Shown here piece by piece: positions 34,236-35,867 of a stretch of 35,867 bases of DNA; the stretch's first letter is position 1; each line of letters starts with the position of its first letter. The translations under genes were made by a program, and so were the position numbers. The notes below the pieces were generated by a model. That model made no database searches, was not told the origin of the DNA, and worked only from the letters and a program-made list of their open reading frames with translations. This DNA is from Deltaproteobacteria bacterium (GTDB lineage: Bacteria; Desulfobacterota; Binatia; UTPRO1), in the NCBI GenBank assembly GCA_020848745.1, contig JADLHM010000074.1, forward strand, positions 1 through 35,867. The letters run 5' to 3'.

Positions 34236-34440
34236 CTTGGGCGTCCGCATCCCCTGCTCCCAGCTACCCCGACGCCCTCCATCGAAGCGCCGGCTCCACG
34301 GGACAAGCGCGCCGGCTGATTGGACAGCGGCAGCAAGCCAGCCTTGTCAGGAAATCTGGAAGTCTCGCGGAGCGCCGCGTTTGACCGTCGCCCGTCGAAC
34401 GCCGAATCCGCGCTCTACGAACCGGCGGCTTGAATTCTGC

Positions 34441-34469
34441 TCCTTACCGTGGTCATCAATTGGTAAGGA
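34441..34469 (+). promoter_or_regulatory. TCCTTACC/GGTAAGGA inverted repeat overlapping the antitoxin ribosome site
   Basis: Perfect 8-bp arms at 34441-34448 and 34462-34469. The right arm overlaps the AAGGAGG ribosome binding site of the AbrB-type antitoxin (ATG at 34480). It can act as the operator bound by the antitoxin or, in RNA, as a hairpin hiding the ribosome site. Confidence 0.6.
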
Positions 34470-34479
34470 GGTCAATGCA

Positions 34480-34719
34480 ATGGTCGTCAAGATCACGAGC
34501 AAGCGGCAGGTGACCTTTCCGTCCCGTGTGCTGAAGGCGCTCGGGGTCGGGCCGGGCGATCGCCTGGAGATCGAAGAGACTCCTCAGGGGTTCGTATTGC
34601 GGCCCCGGCGCATCGATCCATCGCGGTTGGCGCCGCTGAGGTCCAAGATCAAGAAGGGGAAGCCATTCGACATTGCGGCATTCCGCGAGGAGAAGCATGA
34701 CCCCACGCTACGGGATTGA
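34480..34719 (+). CDS. AbrB/MazE-type (SpoVT-AbrB) antitoxin
   Basis: 79 residues. The N-terminal half is a swapped-hairpin AbrB DNA-binding domain (VKITSKRQVTFPSRVLKALG, then GPGDRLEIEE and GFVLRPRR). The C-terminal tail (KKGKPFDIAAFREEKHD) would wrap around the toxin. The ATG at 34480 has an AAGGAGG site 8 bases upstream. It overlaps the following PIN toxin gene by 23 nt. It most likely represses its own operon through the inverted repeat at 34441-34469. Confidence 0.9.
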   Translation: MVVKITSKRQVTFPSRVLKALGVGPGDRLEIEETPQGFVLRPRRIDPSRLAPLRSKIKKGKPFDIAAFREEKHDPTLRD

Positions 34720-35095
34720 CACGTCAATACTGGTCCGGCTCGTGACCGGGGATCCCCCCGCGGCGTTTCAGCGCTGCGTGCGTGCGCTGACGGCGCTCGC
34801 GGAGAGCGACCGAGCCGAAGTCTCGGCCTCGAACCAGGTCATCGGCGAAGCGTACGTCGCGCTACAGCACCACTACTCGGTTTCGAAAGCCGATGCCCGG
34901 CGCGGGCTCGAGACCGTTCTCAGAAGCGGCCTCGTCGCCCCGTTGAACGGGCCCGGGGTCTTCTCCGCACTCTCGGCCCAGGGAGGATGTGGGTTGGTGG
35001 ATCGTTTGATCGCCGATGACTATCGGCGACGCGATCTCGAAACACTGGCGGTCGATAGCCGGATGGCGCGGCTGCCACACGCGCGAAAGCTCTGA
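34697..35095 (+). CDS. PIN-domain toxin (VapC-like)
   Basis: 132 residues from the ATG at 34697, which has a GAGGAG site. The PIN signature begins YGIDTSILVRLVTGD (Asp8 first metal ligand), continues with NQVIGEAYVAL (conserved Glu) and ends with GLVDRLIADDYRRRD then LAVDSRMARL (C-terminal Asp residues). These acidic residues form the Mg-dependent RNase site of VapC toxins. It is coupled to the AbrB-type antitoxin. It appears intact, at ordinary length. Confidence 0.88.
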   Translation: MTPRYGIDTSILVRLVTGDPPAAFQRCVRALTALAESDRAEVSASNQVIGEAYVALQHHYSVSKADARRGLETVLRSGLVAPLNGPGVFSALSAQGGCGLVDRLIADDYRRRDLETLAVDSRMARLPHARKL

Positions 35096-35220
35096 CGTCG
35101 TGTCGGCACGCACCACAGTCGAGTCCCTCCAGGACATCATGCGCCGGGACGTCGGCGTCGACGGCGACGCGTAGCGGATATCGCGGCCCTGCTGGTGAGC
35201 CGAAGGCCGACGCGACCAGC

Positions 35221-35867
<647 letters not shown>

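Overview
The window is GC-rich bacterial chromosome. A tolQ-tolR-tolA-like block and a pgk-tpiA-secG-tRNA-Leu block suggest a Gram-negative, deltaproteobacteria-like lineage (Myxococcota, Desulfobacterota or Binatota type). This placement rests on gene order and protein resemblance only.

Layout. (1) 1-4348 is core chromosome: a minus-strand Tol/Exb envelope operon, then divergently pgk-tpiA-secG, a strong 18-bp-stem terminator and tRNA-Leu(GAG). (2) 4326-23625 is a 19.3-kb integrative element bounded by a perfect 32-bp direct repeat made of the 3' end of the tRNA plus a few flanking bases. From the tRNA end it holds an integrase, an excisionase-like protein, two XRE regulators, a RepA/KaiC-like ATPase, a four-gene defence-type cassette (GIY-YIG protein, SF2 helicase, PLD nuclease, MmeI-like DNA methyltransferase), a three-gene operon I do not recognise, a nuclease / Ser-Thr kinase / unknown-protein module, and at the far end a packaging block (coiled-coil protein, terminase large subunit, zinc-finger protein, TerS-like protein). 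No capsid, portal or tail genes are visible, so it resembles a phage satellite carrying defence cargo more than a prophage. Every gene but one points toward the tRNA. (3) 23626-25860 is a scar: a broken second copy of the integrase just outside attR, a VapBC pair, a truncated DUF4143-type ATPase and a small conserved gene. This suggests a former tandem element at the same tRNA. (4) 25886-32886 holds a winged-helix/AAA/repeat regulator and, convergent to it, a large secreted C39-like/PKD/PD40 protein. (5) 33369-35867 holds a small secreted protein, IS66 and IS3 remnants and two more PIN-domain toxin-antitoxin pairs.

The most interesting observation is at the element ends. The integrase reading frame runs through attL and stops inside the tRNA gene. 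On the other side of the same core, at attR, the same frame stays open for 41 codons and ends in a TGATG stop-start overlap with the first gene of the terminase block. Excision and circle closure would therefore rebuild a longer integrase directly coupled to the packaging genes. This would be an excision-dependent switch encoded by the attachment site.
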